The notes below the pieces were generated by a model. It was not told where the DNA came from and made no database searches. It saw only the letters and a program-made list of their open reading frames with translations. A program made the position numbers and the translations under genes. 64,000 nucleotides of DNA, taken from Chromobacterium paludis (GTDB taxonomy: Bacteria; Pseudomonadota; Gammaproteobacteria; Burkholderiales; Chromobacteriaceae). Below, piece after piece: positions 26,406-35,418 of the stretch; the stretch's first letter is position 1, and every line of letters starts with the position of its first letter. The stretch lies in NCBI RefSeq assembly GCF_008275125.1, contig NZ_CP043473.1:1364001-1428000 (forward strand), given 5' to 3'.

Positions 26406-27416
26406 ATGAAAATGACGTTTGCGATCAAGACCGCAGGCTGCGCTGTAGCCGCAGTTCTGCTGGCCGGCCCGGCGCTGGCCAAGGACTTCTCCGTTGCCGT
26501 GGTATACGACCAGGCCGGCAAGTTCGACAAGAGCTTCAATGAAGCCGCCTACACCGGCGCGGAACGCTTCAAGAAAGAGTTCAAGATTGATTACCGCGAA
26601 GGTCAGCCCACCAACGACGCGCAAAAAGAGCAAGTGCTGCGCAATATGGCGCGCAAAGGCGCCGACCTGGTAGTAGCCGTGGGCTTCGCATACAGCCAGG
26701 CCATCGAAACCGTGGCCAAGGAATTCCCGAATACCAAGTTCACGCTGGTGGATTCCGTCGCCAAGGGCAGCAATGTGCAGAGCATCGCCTTCAAGGAGCA
26801 AGAAGGCTCCTTCCTGGTGGGCATGGCCGCCGCCATGAAGTCCAAGACCGGCAAGGTGGGCTACCTGGGCGGCATGGACGTGCCGCTGATCCGCGCCTTC
26901 GGCTGCGGCTACGCGCAAGGCGCCCGCTATGTGAACCCGAAGGCCGTCGTGTTGCAAAACATGCTGGGCACCACCCCGACCGCCTTCAACGACCCGTCGC
27001 GCGGCAATGAGCTGGCCAAGAGCCAGTTCGACCGCGGCGCGGACGTGATCTTCGCCGCCGCGGCCCTGTCCAATGTGGGCGTGCTGCAGGCCGCCAAGAG
27101 CGCCGGCAAGTACTACATCGGCGTGGACAGCAACCAGAACTACATGCAGCCGGGCACCGTGCTGACCTCCATGGTCAAGCGCGTGGACAACGCCGTGTAC
27201 GAAACCATGCGCGATGCCAAGAACGGCACCTGGAAGCCCAGCGTCAAGCTGATGGGCCTGAAGGAAAACGGCGTGGACTGGGCGCTGGACAAGTACAACC
27301 GCGCGCTGATCACGCCGGAAATGGAAAAGAAGATCGTCGCCGCGCGCAAGGACATCATCGCCGGCAAGATCAAGGTGGTGGATTACCGCGCCAACAACAG
27401 CTGCCCGGTGAACTAA
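26406..27416 (+). CDS. BMP-family ABC transporter substrate-binding protein (nucleoside type)
   Basis: A 336-residue secreted protein starting MKMTFAIKTAGCAVAAVLLAGPALA, a clean signal peptide. The mature part has the BMP/PnrA-like two-domain fold: VVYDQAGKFDKSFNEAAYTG, LVVAVGFAYSQAIETVAKEFP, GYLGGMDVPLIRAFGCGYAQGA and YYIGVDSNQNY. Family members bind purine nucleosides or related compounds for ABC import. No cysteine lipobox is present, so it should be a soluble periplasmic protein. The permease and ATPase genes are not next to it. A strong terminator follows. Confidence 0.9.
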   Translation: MKMTFAIKTAGCAVAAVLLAGPALAKDFSVAVVYDQAGKFDKSFNEAAYTGAERFKKEFKIDYREGQPTNDAQKEQVLRNMARKGADLVVAVGFAYSQAIETVAKEFPNTKFTLVDSVAKGSNVQSIAFKEQEGSFLVGMAAAMKSKTGKVGYLGGMDVPLIRAFGCGYAQGARYVNPKAVVLQNMLGTTPTAFNDPSRGNELAKSQFDRGADVIFAAAALSNVGVLQAAKSAGKYYIGVDSNQNYMQPGTVLTSMVKRVDNAVYETMRDAKNGTWKPSVKLMGLKENGVDWALDKYNRALITPEMEKKIVAARKDIIAGKIKVVDYRANNSCPVN

Positions 27417-27460
27417 GCCCGGTAGTCGATGCCGGCCCTATATGGCCGCTCAAAGGACCG

Positions 27461-27498
27461 CACGCCGCGAACCTGGTTTCGCGGCGTGTTTTTTTTTG
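27461..27498 (+). terminator. Intrinsic terminator after the BMP-family gene
   Basis: A GC-rich stem (ACGCCGCGAA with TTCGCGGCGT) is followed by about nine T residues. It is a textbook rho-independent terminator for the plus-strand gene. Confidence 0.92.
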
Positions 27499-27499
27499 C

Positions 27500-28096
27500 T
27501 TACGGGCAGCCGCTTTGCGCGCCGGGCGCGCAGCGCTGGGCCGGGTTTGCCAGCGCCTGCTGCAGCGTGTCGAAAAACTGGCGATAGCTCGCCTGGTCGC
27601 TGCATAGCAGGGTGCGGGAGTTGCCATTGCTGTCCCAGATGGTCTGGCGGATATGCGCGCGCAGTTGCAGCTGCCTGGGCTGGGGGGAGGCGCGCAGGGC
27701 CAGCGTCAGTTCCGTGGTCTGGTGGTCTGGCTTGCCCGGCAGCGGGAATTTCAATTTCAGCAGGCCGCGCAGCACTTGCCTGGCCTGGCTGACCAGCACT
27801 TCGTCCTTCTCCGCCCTAATGATGCCGAAATCGGCGTCGACATCCACCCGCTTGTAGCCCATCTGCTCCAGCGCTTGGCGCGCGGCATTCAGGGCGGCGG
27901 CGGGGGAGGCGTTCTGGATTTTGCTGTCGCGGACTTGCAGATAGCGTTGCATTTCCTCTGCGGTGGGCTCCACCCGTATCTGGGTGGAGCTGTAGCTCAG
28001 GATGCGTCCTCCCTGGCCCTGTATGGACTCTTGGTTGCTAGCGAGGGCGCCGGCGGGCAGCGAGAGCGCCAGACAGATGGCGAGGGGGTGGCGCAT
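27500..28096 (-). CDS. Secreted hypothetical protein
   Basis: A 198-residue protein with a signal peptide (MRHPLAICLALSLPAGALA). The ATG at 28,096 is preferred because GGAG lies 7 nt before it; another ATG is 12 nt upstream. A segment with GYKRVDVDADFGIIRAEKDE recalls small periplasmic proteins that bear one alpha-beta repeat. Two cysteines close to the C-terminus (RCAPGAQSGC) could form a disulfide. I do not recognise a family. It runs into the terminator shared with the BMP gene. Confidence 0.65.
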   Translation of the reverse strand: MRHPLAICLALSLPAGALASNQESIQGQGGRILSYSSTQIRVEPTAEEMQRYLQVRDSKIQNASPAAALNAARQALEQMGYKRVDVDADFGIIRAEKDEVLVSQARQVLRGLLKLKFPLPGKPDHQTTELTLALRASPQPRQLQLRAHIRQTIWDSNGNSRTLLCSDQASYRQFFDTLQQALANPAQRCAPGAQSGCP

Positions 28097-28189
28097 GGCA
28101 GTCTCCATGGGGTCGTGTCAGGGATGATGCGCGGCAAATTATGACTTTGGTGTATCGCTTTGTGCGCCCGGGGCCGGCTGGCGCGGAAA

Positions 28190-28205
28190 TCACTATATAT
28201 TGATC
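28190..28205. promoter_or_regulatory. NrdR-box-like site upstream of nrdD
   Basis: TCACTATATATTGATC fits the NrdR operator consensus and lies about 145 bp before the nrdD start. TTGATCGCGGGCAA next to it has half of an FNR-type site (TTGAT), which would suit anaerobic control. The FNR reading is weak. Confidence 0.5.
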
Positions 28206-28348
28206 GCGGGCAAATATTAAACCCATATTTTGAATAAAAAGCCGGGCGACGGCGTCGGAAATTGGCCACAATATCGTCCGTTGCGGGGCCGGCCAGCCAG
28301 GGTTGCGCCATTTCCGCTTCTCCTGCGACTCGATATGGGGGTGAGACA

Positions 28349-30487
28349 ATGCTTCAGGTGCGCAAACGCGATGGCGCGATGGTGGAATTCGACATCGGCA
28401 AGATTGCCAATGCCTGCCGCAAGGCTGCCGCGGCGGCAGAGCACGCCGAACCGGCTGCGCTGGCCTTGGAGATCGCCGCGCAAGTGGAGCGCGAATGCCG
28501 CGAGCTGGCGCGCGACGGCCGCCTGGACATTCCAGCCATCCAGAAGCGGGTGGAGGACGCGCTGATGCGGCGCTATCCGGAAGTGGCGCGCGTCTACATC
28601 GAATACCGCCATGACCGCGACACCGTGCGCGCGCAGGGCTCGGAGCTGCACGCCAAGCTGATGGGCCTGGTGCACAAGACCGACCAAGAGGCGACCACGG
28701 AAAACGCCAACAAGGACGCCAATGTCTTTCCCGTGATGCGCGACCTGATGGCCGGCATCGTCTCCAAGCAATTCGCCGGCAATTTCCTGCCCAAGGATAT
28801 CCTGACCGCGCACCATGACGGCGACCTCCATTTCCACGATCTGGACTACTCGCCCTTCCTGCCTTTCACCAATTGCTGCCTGGTGGACTTGAAAGGCATG
28901 CTGGAGCAGGGCTTCCGCCTGGGCAACGCGCAGATAGAAAGCCCCAAGTCCATAGGCGTGGCTTGCGCGGTCACCGCGCAGATCATCGCCCAAGTGGCCA
29001 GCCACCAGTATGGCGGCACCACCATTCCCAATATCGACCAGACCCTGGCGCCCTACGTGCTGAAGAGCTATCGCAAGAACCTTGAGGTGGCCAGGCAGTA
29101 CGGCATCGCCGATCCGGAGCGCTATGCGCGCGAGCGGACGGAGAAGGAGTGCTATGACGGCATCCAGGCCTGCGAATACGAGATCAATACCCTGTTCAGC
29201 TCCAATGGCCAGCAGCCTTTTGTCACCTTTTCCTTCGGCATGGGCACGACCTGGGAGGCGCGCATCATCCAGCAGTCCATCTTGCGCGTGCGCATCAAGG
29301 GCTTGGGCAAGGAGGGCATCACGCCGGTCTTTCCCAAACTGGTGATGTTCATAGATGAGGGCATCAATCTGAAGCCGGGCGATCCCAATTACGACATCAA
29401 GCAGCTGGCGCTGGAATGCACATCCAAGCGCATGTATCCGGATATCATTTCCGCGCAGTTGATCCGCCAGACCACTGGCTCGTCGGTGCCGGTCTCACCC
29501 ATGGGCTGCCGCAGCTTCCTGGCGGTTTGGCGCGATGCCGCCGGCCGCGAGGTGCTGGATGGCCGCAACAACCTGGGCGTGGTCAGCCTGAACCTGCCGC
29601 GCATCGCCATCGAGGCGCAAGGCGATGCGGACGTCTTCTGGCGCCTGATGGAGCGGCGGCTGCAGCTGTGCTTCCGCGCCTTGATGCTGCGCATCGAGCG
29701 GCTGCGAGGGGTCAAGGCCAATGTGGCGCCGATTCTTTACACCGAAGGCGCCTTCGGCATGCGCCTGCGGCCCGACGAGGACATCATGCGGCTGTTCGAT
29801 CACGGCCGCGCGTCCATTTCCCTGGGCTATATCGGCCTGCACGAGGTGGCGGTATTGCTGTTTGGCGCGCATCCCGCCGATAGCGCCGAGGCGCAGGCAT
29901 TTCAACGCCAGGTGGTGGCGCGCATGGCGGCGGCGGCGGCGGCGTGGCGGCGCGAGACCGGCTTCGGTTTCTCGCTGTATTCCACGCCCAGCGAATCCTT
30001 GTGCCACCGCTTCTGCAAGCTGGACCGGGAGCGATTCGGCGAGATCGCGGAGGTGACGGACAAGGGCTATTACACCAACTCCTTCCATCTGGACGTGTTC
30101 CGCAAGGTCAATCCGTTCCAGAAGATAGACTTGGAGGCTGGCTTCGCCGAGCTGGCCAGCGGCGGCCATATCACCTATGTCGAGCTGCCCAATATGCAGC
30201 ACAACCTGAAGGCGCTGGAGGCGATCTGGGATTATGCGCTGCAGCGCGTGCCGTATTTCGGCAGCAATACGCCGGTGGACTCATGCGGCGAGTGCGGCTT
30301 CATGGGCGAGGCGGCGGCCGATGCGTCGGGTTTTTGCTGCCCGCAGTGCGGCAACCGCGACAGCGCCTCGTTGTCCGTCACGCGCCGGGTGTGCGGCTAT
30401 CTGGGCAGTCCCAACGCCAGGCCTTTCAATGCCGGCAAGCAAAAGGAAGTGATGCGCCGGGTCAAGCACTATGGCGGCGAGCACTGA
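28349..30487 (+). CDS. nrdD: Class III anaerobic ribonucleoside-triphosphate reductase NrdD
   Basis: This 712-residue glycyl-radical enzyme makes dNTPs without oxygen. The ATG at 28,349 follows GGGGTGAG; an upstream frame extension is unlikely. An N-terminal ATP cone (MLQVRKRDGAMVEFDI) precedes the catalytic domain. The C-terminus has the zinc site CGECG...CCPQCG and the radical loop RRVCGYLG. All essential parts are present. The activase gene nrdG follows 5 nt later. NrdR and possibly FNR sites upstream suggest control by nucleotide state and oxygen. Confidence 0.95.
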   Translation: MLQVRKRDGAMVEFDIGKIANACRKAAAAAEHAEPAALALEIAAQVERECRELARDGRLDIPAIQKRVEDALMRRYPEVARVYIEYRHDRDTVRAQGSELHAKLMGLVHKTDQEATTENANKDANVFPVMRDLMAGIVSKQFAGNFLPKDILTAHHDGDLHFHDLDYSPFLPFTNCCLVDLKGMLEQGFRLGNAQIESPKSIGVACAVTAQIIAQVASHQYGGTTIPNIDQTLAPYVLKSYRKNLEVARQYGIADPERYARERTEKECYDGIQACEYEINTLFSSNGQQPFVTFSFGMGTTWEARIIQQSILRVRIKGLGKEGITPVFPKLVMFIDEGINLKPGDPNYDIKQLALECTSKRMYPDIISAQLIRQTTGSSVPVSPMGCRSFLAVWRDAAGREVLDGRNNLGVVSLNLPRIAIEAQGDADVFWRLMERRLQLCFRALMLRIERLRGVKANVAPILYTEGAFGMRLRPDEDIMRLFDHGRASISLGYIGLHEVAVLLFGAHPADSAEAQAFQRQVVARMAAAAAAWRRETGFGFSLYSTPSESLCHRFCKLDRERFGEIAEVTDKGYYTNSFHLDVFRKVNPFQKIDLEAGFAELASGGHITYVELPNMQHNLKALEAIWDYALQRVPYFGSNTPVDSCGECGFMGEAAADASGFCCPQCGNRDSASLSVTRRVCGYLGSPNARPFNAGKQKEVMRRVKHYGGEH

Positions 30488-30492
30488 GCGCG

Positions 30493-30960
30493 ATGAACTA
30501 CGATCGTTACTACACCTGCGATCTGGTCAATGGCGAGGGGGTGAGGGTGACCTTGTTCGTCGCCGGCTGCCCGCATGCCTGTTCGGGCTGCCACAATCCG
30601 TCCACCTGGGACCGCAAGGCAGGGCGGCCGTTTACCGAGGAAATCCGCGAGCAATTGCTGGCGCATTGCGCCACGCATGACGGCCTGAGCCTGTCCGGCG
30701 GGGATCCGCTGCACCCGGCCAATCGGGGCGAGGTACTGGAACTGTGCCGGCGGTTCAAGGCGCGCTATCCGGGCAAGGACATCTGGCTATGGACTGGCTA
30801 TCGCCATGAGGACGTCGCGGATCTGGAGCTGTTGCATTACGTCGATGTGCTGATAGACGGCCCCTACCGCCAGGATCTGCCCACGGTGAAGCCCTGGCGC
30901 GGTTCGGACAACCAGCGGCTGCTGCGCTTGCGCGAGGGGCGGCCCTTCTCCGAGGCCTGA
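30493..30960 (+). CDS. nrdG: Anaerobic ribonucleotide reductase activase NrdG
   Basis: A 155-residue radical-SAM enzyme that generates the glycyl radical on NrdD. The cluster-binding motif CPHACSGC (CxxxCxxC) is at about residues 26-33, followed by the SAM-contact SLSGGDPLH. The ATG at 30,493 starts MNYDRYYTCDLVNGEGVR. The open frame extends far upstream inside nrdD, but that is a chance effect of high G+C. It forms a two-gene operon with nrdD. Confidence 0.93.
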   Translation: MNYDRYYTCDLVNGEGVRVTLFVAGCPHACSGCHNPSTWDRKAGRPFTEEIREQLLAHCATHDGLSLSGGDPLHPANRGEVLELCRRFKARYPGKDIWLWTGYRHEDVADLELLHYVDVLIDGPYRQDLPTVKPWRGSDNQRLLRLREGRPFSEA

Positions 30961-31021
30961 GTCTGGCGAGTCCCGGCATCAAGGGCTAGCCTGTTAAGGA
31001 TGCCGCGAATAAGGGGAGGGC

Positions 31022-31807
31022 ATGTCCGCCATGCCGCGTTGGATCTGCTTGGCGCTGATTTGCGCCATGGCGCGCCCAGGCTGGGCGTCTGAGCCTGTTC
31101 AAACCATCACGCTGGCCAATGGCGAGTGGGCGCCGTATCTGTCCGCCAATCTGCCGGATCAGGGCTACGCTTCACGCATTGTCAGCGAAGCGTTCCGCCG
31201 CGTCGGCATCCGGGTGCGCTACGATTTCTATCCCTGGGCCAGGGCCGAGGCCATGGTGAAGAGCGGAGAGATCGCTGGCTCCGTGGTGTGGTCCATCACG
31301 CCGGAGCGACTGCAGTTTGCCTTGTTCAGCGACCCCGTGGTCAGCGATGAAGAGGTGGTGTTCCACCTGGCCGGCCGCAAAATGGCGGCGGATAACGTGC
31401 AAGACTTCTACGGCATGACCATGGCCACGCCCAATGGCTCGCGGCTGGGCATTTGGCAGGAGGCCATCCGCGCCGGGAATATTCGCAACTACGTGACCAA
31501 AGACATCCAGACCGGCATGCGCCAGCTACTGCTGGGGCGGCTGGATTTCTTTCCGCTGATCCGCTCGGTTGGACTGGCCGAGCTGCGCCAGCATTTCACG
31601 CCTGGGGAGCGGGCCGCCATCGTGGCCGCGCCGCATGTCTTTGTGCGCACGGACTATCGGCTGATGCTCAGCCGCAAGGCGCCAGGCGCGGCGTCCTTGT
31701 TGCGCCGCTTCAATCAGGGCTTGGCGGCGTTGCGCGCCAGCGCGGAGTATCGCCGCATGGAGCAAGACTTCCTCGCCGGGCATTACGATAGCCCTCGCGC
31801 CCCTTGA
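31022..31807 (+). CDS. Periplasmic solute-binding protein, amino-acid-binding (SBP3-like) family
   Basis: A 261-residue secreted protein with a signal sequence ending GWA and a fold of the family-3 solute-binding type: TITLANGEWAPYLS at the mature N-terminus, ASRIVSEAFRRVGIRVRYDFYPW and AEAMVKSGEIAGSVVWSIT. Orphan proteins of this sort are common in Chromobacterium-like genomes and may act without an ABC transporter. The start has a strong GGGGAGGG site. The ligand is unknown. It is unrelated in sequence to its neighbours. Confidence 0.78.
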   Translation: MSAMPRWICLALICAMARPGWASEPVQTITLANGEWAPYLSANLPDQGYASRIVSEAFRRVGIRVRYDFYPWARAEAMVKSGEIAGSVVWSITPERLQFALFSDPVVSDEEVVFHLAGRKMAADNVQDFYGMTMATPNGSRLGIWQEAIRAGNIRNYVTKDIQTGMRQLLLGRLDFFPLIRSVGLAELRQHFTPGERAAIVAAPHVFVRTDYRLMLSRKAPGAASLLRRFNQGLAALRASAEYRRMEQDFLAGHYDSPRAP

Positions 31808-31910
31808 TGCAACTGGATTGTTGCCATTTCTTTCCGCCTGTCTTCTTGTCTTGAAATCCATCTATCATAAATGCGGTCGCATAGAACGGCCTGACATGGA
31901 GGAGACAATA

Positions 31911-33104
31911 ATGGCGTGGACCAAAGAGCATAAGCAGACGGTGTTGGCGTGCTACCTGGGCTGGACTCTGGATGCGTTCGATTTTTTCCTGATGGTGTTT
32001 GTGCTGAAGGATGTGGCGAGGGAGTTTGGCTCGGACATCGAGGCGGTCAGCTGGGCCATCATGCTGACCTTGGCGGCGCGGCCCATCGGCGCCTTGATCT
32101 TTGGCAGATTGGCCGATCGTTTCGGCCGCCGGCCGGTTTTGATGGCCAATATCGTGCTGTATTCCGTGCTGGGTTTCTCATCCGCTTTCGCGCCCAATCT
32201 GATGGTGCTGCTGATATTGCGCACCTTGTTCGGGGTGGCGATGGGCGGCGAGTGGGGCGTGGGGTCCTCGCTGACCATGGAAACCATTCCCAAAGAGTCG
32301 CGCGGCTTTGTCTCCGGGCTGCTGCAGGCCGGTTATCCCAGCGGGTATCTGCTGGCGACGCTGGCCTTTGGACAATTGTTCGAACACATAGGCTGGCGCG
32401 GCATGTTCATGCTCAGCCTGCTGCCGGCGCTGCTGACGCTGTACATCCGCCGCAATGTGCCGGAAAGCCCCAGCTGGGAGGCGGCGCGCCATCGGGAGAA
32501 ACCTGGCTTGCTGCAGACCGTCGCTGCGCAGTGGCGCTTGTCGCTTTACGCCATCGTGTTGATGACCTGCTTCAATTTCTTTTCGCATGGCACTCAGGAC
32601 ATGTACCCCACCTTCCTGCGCGTGCAGCACCAGTTTGATCCGCATACGGTGCAGATGATAGGCATCTTCCTCAACGTCGGCGCCATCGTGGGCGGGCTTG
32701 CCATCGGGGCCTTGTCGGAGAAGATAGGCCGCCGCAACGCCATCACGCTGGCGGCCTTGATCGCGCTGCCGGTGCTGCCGCTGTGGGCCTTTTCCACCAC
32801 GCCGCTCCTGCTGGCCATGGGTGCCTTCCTGATGCAGATTTCCGTGCAGGGCGCCTGGGGTGTGATTCCGGCGCACCTGAACGAGATCTCGCCGCTGGCG
32901 GTGCGCGCCACTTTCCCGGGCCTGGTTTATCAGTTGGGCAATCTGCTGGCCTCGGTCAATAGCCCCATGCAGGCGCATATGGCCAAGGCCAATGGCGGAA
33001 ATTACGGCATGGCCATGGCCATGGTGGCGGGCATCGTGGCGCTGGCGATCGCGGTGTTGATACGCTTTAGCCATGAGCGGCGCGGCGAGTCGATGTCGGC
33101 CTAG
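31911..33104 (+). CDS. MFS transporter, carboxylate/sugar-acid type
   Basis: This 397-residue, 12-helix membrane carrier of the major facilitator superfamily starts at ATG 31,911 behind GGAGGA. The signature GRLADRFGRRPVL lies between helices 2 and 3, and RTLFGVAMGGEWGVGSSL is in helix 4. The N-terminus (GWTLDAFDFFLMVFVL) is typical of the metabolite:H+ symporter group that includes lactate, sialate and aromatic acid carriers. The substrate cannot be named. A terminator follows, with the converging nitronate monooxygenase-like gene beyond it. Confidence 0.88.
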   Translation: MAWTKEHKQTVLACYLGWTLDAFDFFLMVFVLKDVAREFGSDIEAVSWAIMLTLAARPIGALIFGRLADRFGRRPVLMANIVLYSVLGFSSAFAPNLMVLLILRTLFGVAMGGEWGVGSSLTMETIPKESRGFVSGLLQAGYPSGYLLATLAFGQLFEHIGWRGMFMLSLLPALLTLYIRRNVPESPSWEAARHREKPGLLQTVAAQWRLSLYAIVLMTCFNFFSHGTQDMYPTFLRVQHQFDPHTVQMIGIFLNVGAIVGGLAIGALSEKIGRRNAITLAALIALPVLPLWAFSTTPLLLAMGAFLMQISVQGAWGVIPAHLNEISPLAVRATFPGLVYQLGNLLASVNSPMQAHMAKANGGNYGMAMAMVAGIVALAIAVLIRFSHERRGESMSA

Positions 33105-33129
33105 GCTGCGCAGCCGGGCCGCGGCAATG

Positions 33130-33155
33130 AAACCGGCGGCGTTTGCCGCCGGTTT
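33130..33155. terminator. Bidirectional terminator between MFS gene and nitronate monooxygenase-like gene
   Basis: Perfect arms AAACCGGCGGC and GCCGCCGGTTT with a GTTT loop lie between two converging genes. The A/T outer bases suit both directions. Confidence 0.75.
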
Positions 33156-33170
33156 GCCGTACGCGGAGGA

Positions 33171-34202
33171 TTATAGTGTGGCCAGCCGTTTGCGGCAGGC
33201 TTGCGCCTCGTTCATGACACGTTCGAACAGTTCGGCTACCGTCGGCACATCGTTTATCAGGCCCTGGGCCTGGCCGATCAACTGCACGCCCTGGTTGTGG
33301 TTGCCGTCCTGGATGGCCAGGCGGATGGATTCGGTGGCCGCGCCGAACAGCGCCAGCTGGCGCAAGGCCTGCGGCTGGCGAATCATGCCGCCTATCGCCA
33401 CCTTCATCACCGGCATGCCCATGCGCTGCGCCATCTGGCTGGCGCGGAAGGCCGCGGGTATGAGTCCCAGCGGCTTGCGGCAGGCTTGGCGCGCGGCCGG
33501 CGTGTCCATCATGCGGCACCATAAGCCATCGAAATTCTTGGAGTAAAGCGTGTCGCCCACGCCGCGTTCGCGGATCATGTCCTTGGTTTTGTCGTGCACC
33601 GGGCTCTCCTTGGTCATCGCCAGGCGCGAACCCATGGCCACGGCATCCGCGCCCAGGGCCAGGGCCGCCAGCAGGCCGGGGCCATCGGCAAAACCGCCGG
33701 CGGCGACGATGGGCAGCGAGCTGGCGCGTCGAATGGCGGGGATCAGCACCAGGGAGGTGACGCTGCCGCCATGCGCCGCCGCCTCGTGGCCGGTGACCAG
33801 CAGGGCGTCGGCGCCACTCATTTCGGCTGAGCGGGCATGCTTTTCCGTCACGACCGTGGCGATCACCTTGCCGCCATAGGCATGGGCGGCCTTGGCTATC
33901 CAGTCTCCCTTGCCCAGCGAGTAATTGATCACCGGCACCCGCTCTTCCAGTGCCACCTTGGCATTGTCCGCCGCGCCGGGCATCATCAGGGTGCAGCCGA
34001 TGCCGAAGGGCTTGTCGGTCAACTCGCGGATGCGGCGGATGGCGGCGCGGGTGGCGTCGACCGATAGCGGGCCGGTGGCCAGGATGCCCAGGCCGCCGGC
34101 GTTGGAAACGGCGGCGACCAGTTCCGGCGTGGCGATGTAGCTCATGCCGGGGCAGAGCAGCGGACGTTCTATGCCGAACAGGCGGGTGATGGCGGTTTGC
34201 AT
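33171..34202 (-). CDS. Nitronate monooxygenase / 2-nitropropane dioxygenase-like flavoprotein
   Basis: A 343-residue TIM-barrel FMN enzyme. It shows ITRLFGIERPLLCPGMSYIATPELVAAVSNAGGLGIL at the N-terminus (in shorter steps ERPLLCPGM and NAGGLGIL), a central GHEAAAHGG and the phosphate-binding AAGGFADG and LGADAVAMGSRL. The family oxidises alkyl nitronates; some members are enoyl-reductase-like. The catalytic histidine is in GHEAAAHGG. The physiological substrate is unknown. It stands alone, convergent with the MFS gene. Confidence 0.87.
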   Translation of the reverse strand: MQTAITRLFGIERPLLCPGMSYIATPELVAAVSNAGGLGILATGPLSVDATRAAIRRIRELTDKPFGIGCTLMMPGAADNAKVALEERVPVINYSLGKGDWIAKAAHAYGGKVIATVVTEKHARSAEMSGADALLVTGHEAAAHGGSVTSLVLIPAIRRASSLPIVAAGGFADGPGLLAALALGADAVAMGSRLAMTKESPVHDKTKDMIRERGVGDTLYSKNFDGLWCRMMDTPAARQACRKPLGLIPAAFRASQMAQRMGMPVMKVAIGGMIRQPQALRQLALFGAATESIRLAIQDGNHNQGVQLIGQAQGLINDVPTVAELFERVMNEAQACRKRLATL

Positions 34203-34279
34203 GCGTGGAAGCGGGCAGGTTTAGGATGACATCCTATTGTTGATGGTTTTTTTGCGAAATTCAAACGATTGTTTAATTC

Positions 34280-34468
34280 ATGATGCTGATCGTGTTGATG
34301 GCTTGGCTGTACGTGGTGCTGATGTTGGCGATTGGGCAGGATTCCGTTGCGGCGGGGCTGGGCATCGCATTTTGCCTGGGGGTGTTGCCGCTATGGTTTG
34401 TTGCTTGGGCGACGCGCAATCGGTTGCGCCGCCGTCGAGAAGAGCGAAAATCGGCCGGAAAAGCTTGA
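34280..34468 (+). CDS. Small membrane protein, hypothetical
   Basis: A 62-residue protein with two hydrophobic helices (LIVLMAWLYVVLMLAIG and GLGIAFCLGVLPLWFVAWA) and a strongly basic tail (RNRLRRRREERKSAGK), suggesting two membrane passes with the end in the cytoplasm. It lies just before the rpsB promoter. There is no clear ribosome site, so it may be poorly expressed or not real. Confidence 0.5.
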   Translation: MMLIVLMAWLYVVLMLAIGQDSVAAGLGIAFCLGVLPLWFVAWATRNRLRRRREERKSAGKA

Positions 34469-34494
34469 GGCTGGGGCGTTTCGGGTGCTAGAAT
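34465..34494 (+). promoter_or_regulatory. Probable rpsB promoter
   Basis: TTGAGG at 34,465 and TAGAAT at 34,489 are separated by 18 bases. Transcription would start near 34,501, giving a leader of about 115 nt. Leaders before rpsB are bound by protein S2 in several bacteria; that is family knowledge and not shown here. Confidence 0.6.
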
Positions 34495-34614
34495 CTTGCG
34501 TCCTTGCCATACCGGCTGGGATTTTAATCAAAACTACGCACATTCGCGCCAAAGGGTGCCCGCTTGCCGGGTTGTCTGCGCGGATGGAGGCTTAACCCTT
34601 TTAGGAGTTTTTGC

Positions 34615-35346
34615 ATGTCCACCAACGTTACCATGCGTCAAATGCTTGAGGCCGGCGTTCACTTCGGCCACCAAACCCGCTTCTGGAACCCGAAGATGGC
34701 CAAGTACATCTTCGGCAGCCGCAACAAGATCCACATCATCAACCTGGAAAAGACCCTGCCGCTGTTCGTGGAGTCCCAGGAGTACGTGCGTCGTCTGGCT
34801 GCCAACAAGGGCACCGTGATGTTCGTGGGCACCAAGCGTCAAGCGCGTGAGATCGTACGTGAAGAAGCTGCCCGTTGCGGCATGCCGTTTGTCGACCACC
34901 GCTGGCTGGGCGGCATGCTGACCAACTACAAGACCGTGAAGCAGTCCATCAAGCGTCTTGAAGAAAAGCGCGCCATCCTGGAATCTGCCGGCGAAACCGG
35001 TTACAACAAGAAAGAACTGCTGGACCTGCAGCGCGAAGTTGAAAAGCTCGAGCGCTCGCTGGGCGGTATCAAGGATATGAAGGGCCTGCCGGACGCCATC
35101 TTCGTTATCGACACTGGCTACCAAAAGGGTACCATCGTCGAAGCCAAGAAGCTGGGCATTCCGGTGATCGGCGTTGTTGACACCAACAACTCCCCGGATG
35201 GCATCGATTACGTGATCCCGGGTAACGACGACTCCAGTCGCGCCATCCGTCTGTACGCTCGCGGCATCGCCGACGCGGTACTGGAAGGTCGCGCGCACTC
35301 TCTGCAAGAGATCGTCGCCGCCGCTGAAACGGCCCAAGCCGAGTAA
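34615..35346 (+). CDS. rpsB: 30S ribosomal protein S2
   Basis: A 243-residue small-subunit protein needed for loading of S1 and translation initiation. It starts [24 protein letters not shown], with AGGAG upstream, and has the family segments [12 protein letters not shown] and [16 protein letters not shown]. The [21 protein letters not shown] region is as in other proteobacteria. It precedes tsf, the usual partner, with a short terminator-like hairpin in between that probably reduces but does not end transcription. Confidence 0.98.
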   Translation: MSTNVTMRQMLEAGVHFGHQTRFWNPKMAKYIFGSRNKIHIINLEKTLPLFVESQEYVRRLAANKGTVMFVGTKRQAREIVREEAARCGMPFVDHRWLGGMLTNYKTVKQSIKRLEEKRAILESAGETGYNKKELLDLQREVEKLERSLGGIKDMKGLPDAIFVIDTGYQKGTIVEAKKLGIPVIGVVDTNNSPDGIDYVIPGNDDSSRAIRLYARGIADAVLEGRAHSLQEIVAAAETAQAE

Positions 35347-35352
35347 GCGGAC

Positions 35353-35379
35353 CAAAAGGGGCGCAAGCCCCTTTTTTTG
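35353..35379 (+). terminator. Terminator/attenuator between rpsB and tsf
   Basis: A short stem (AAGGGGC with GCCCCTT) has a T-rich 3' side (seven Ts). It may let less transcript through to tsf. Confidence 0.75.
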
Positions 35380-35418
35380 GACCCGATTGTTTACGTAATC
35401 CAATACTAGGAGTGAAGC

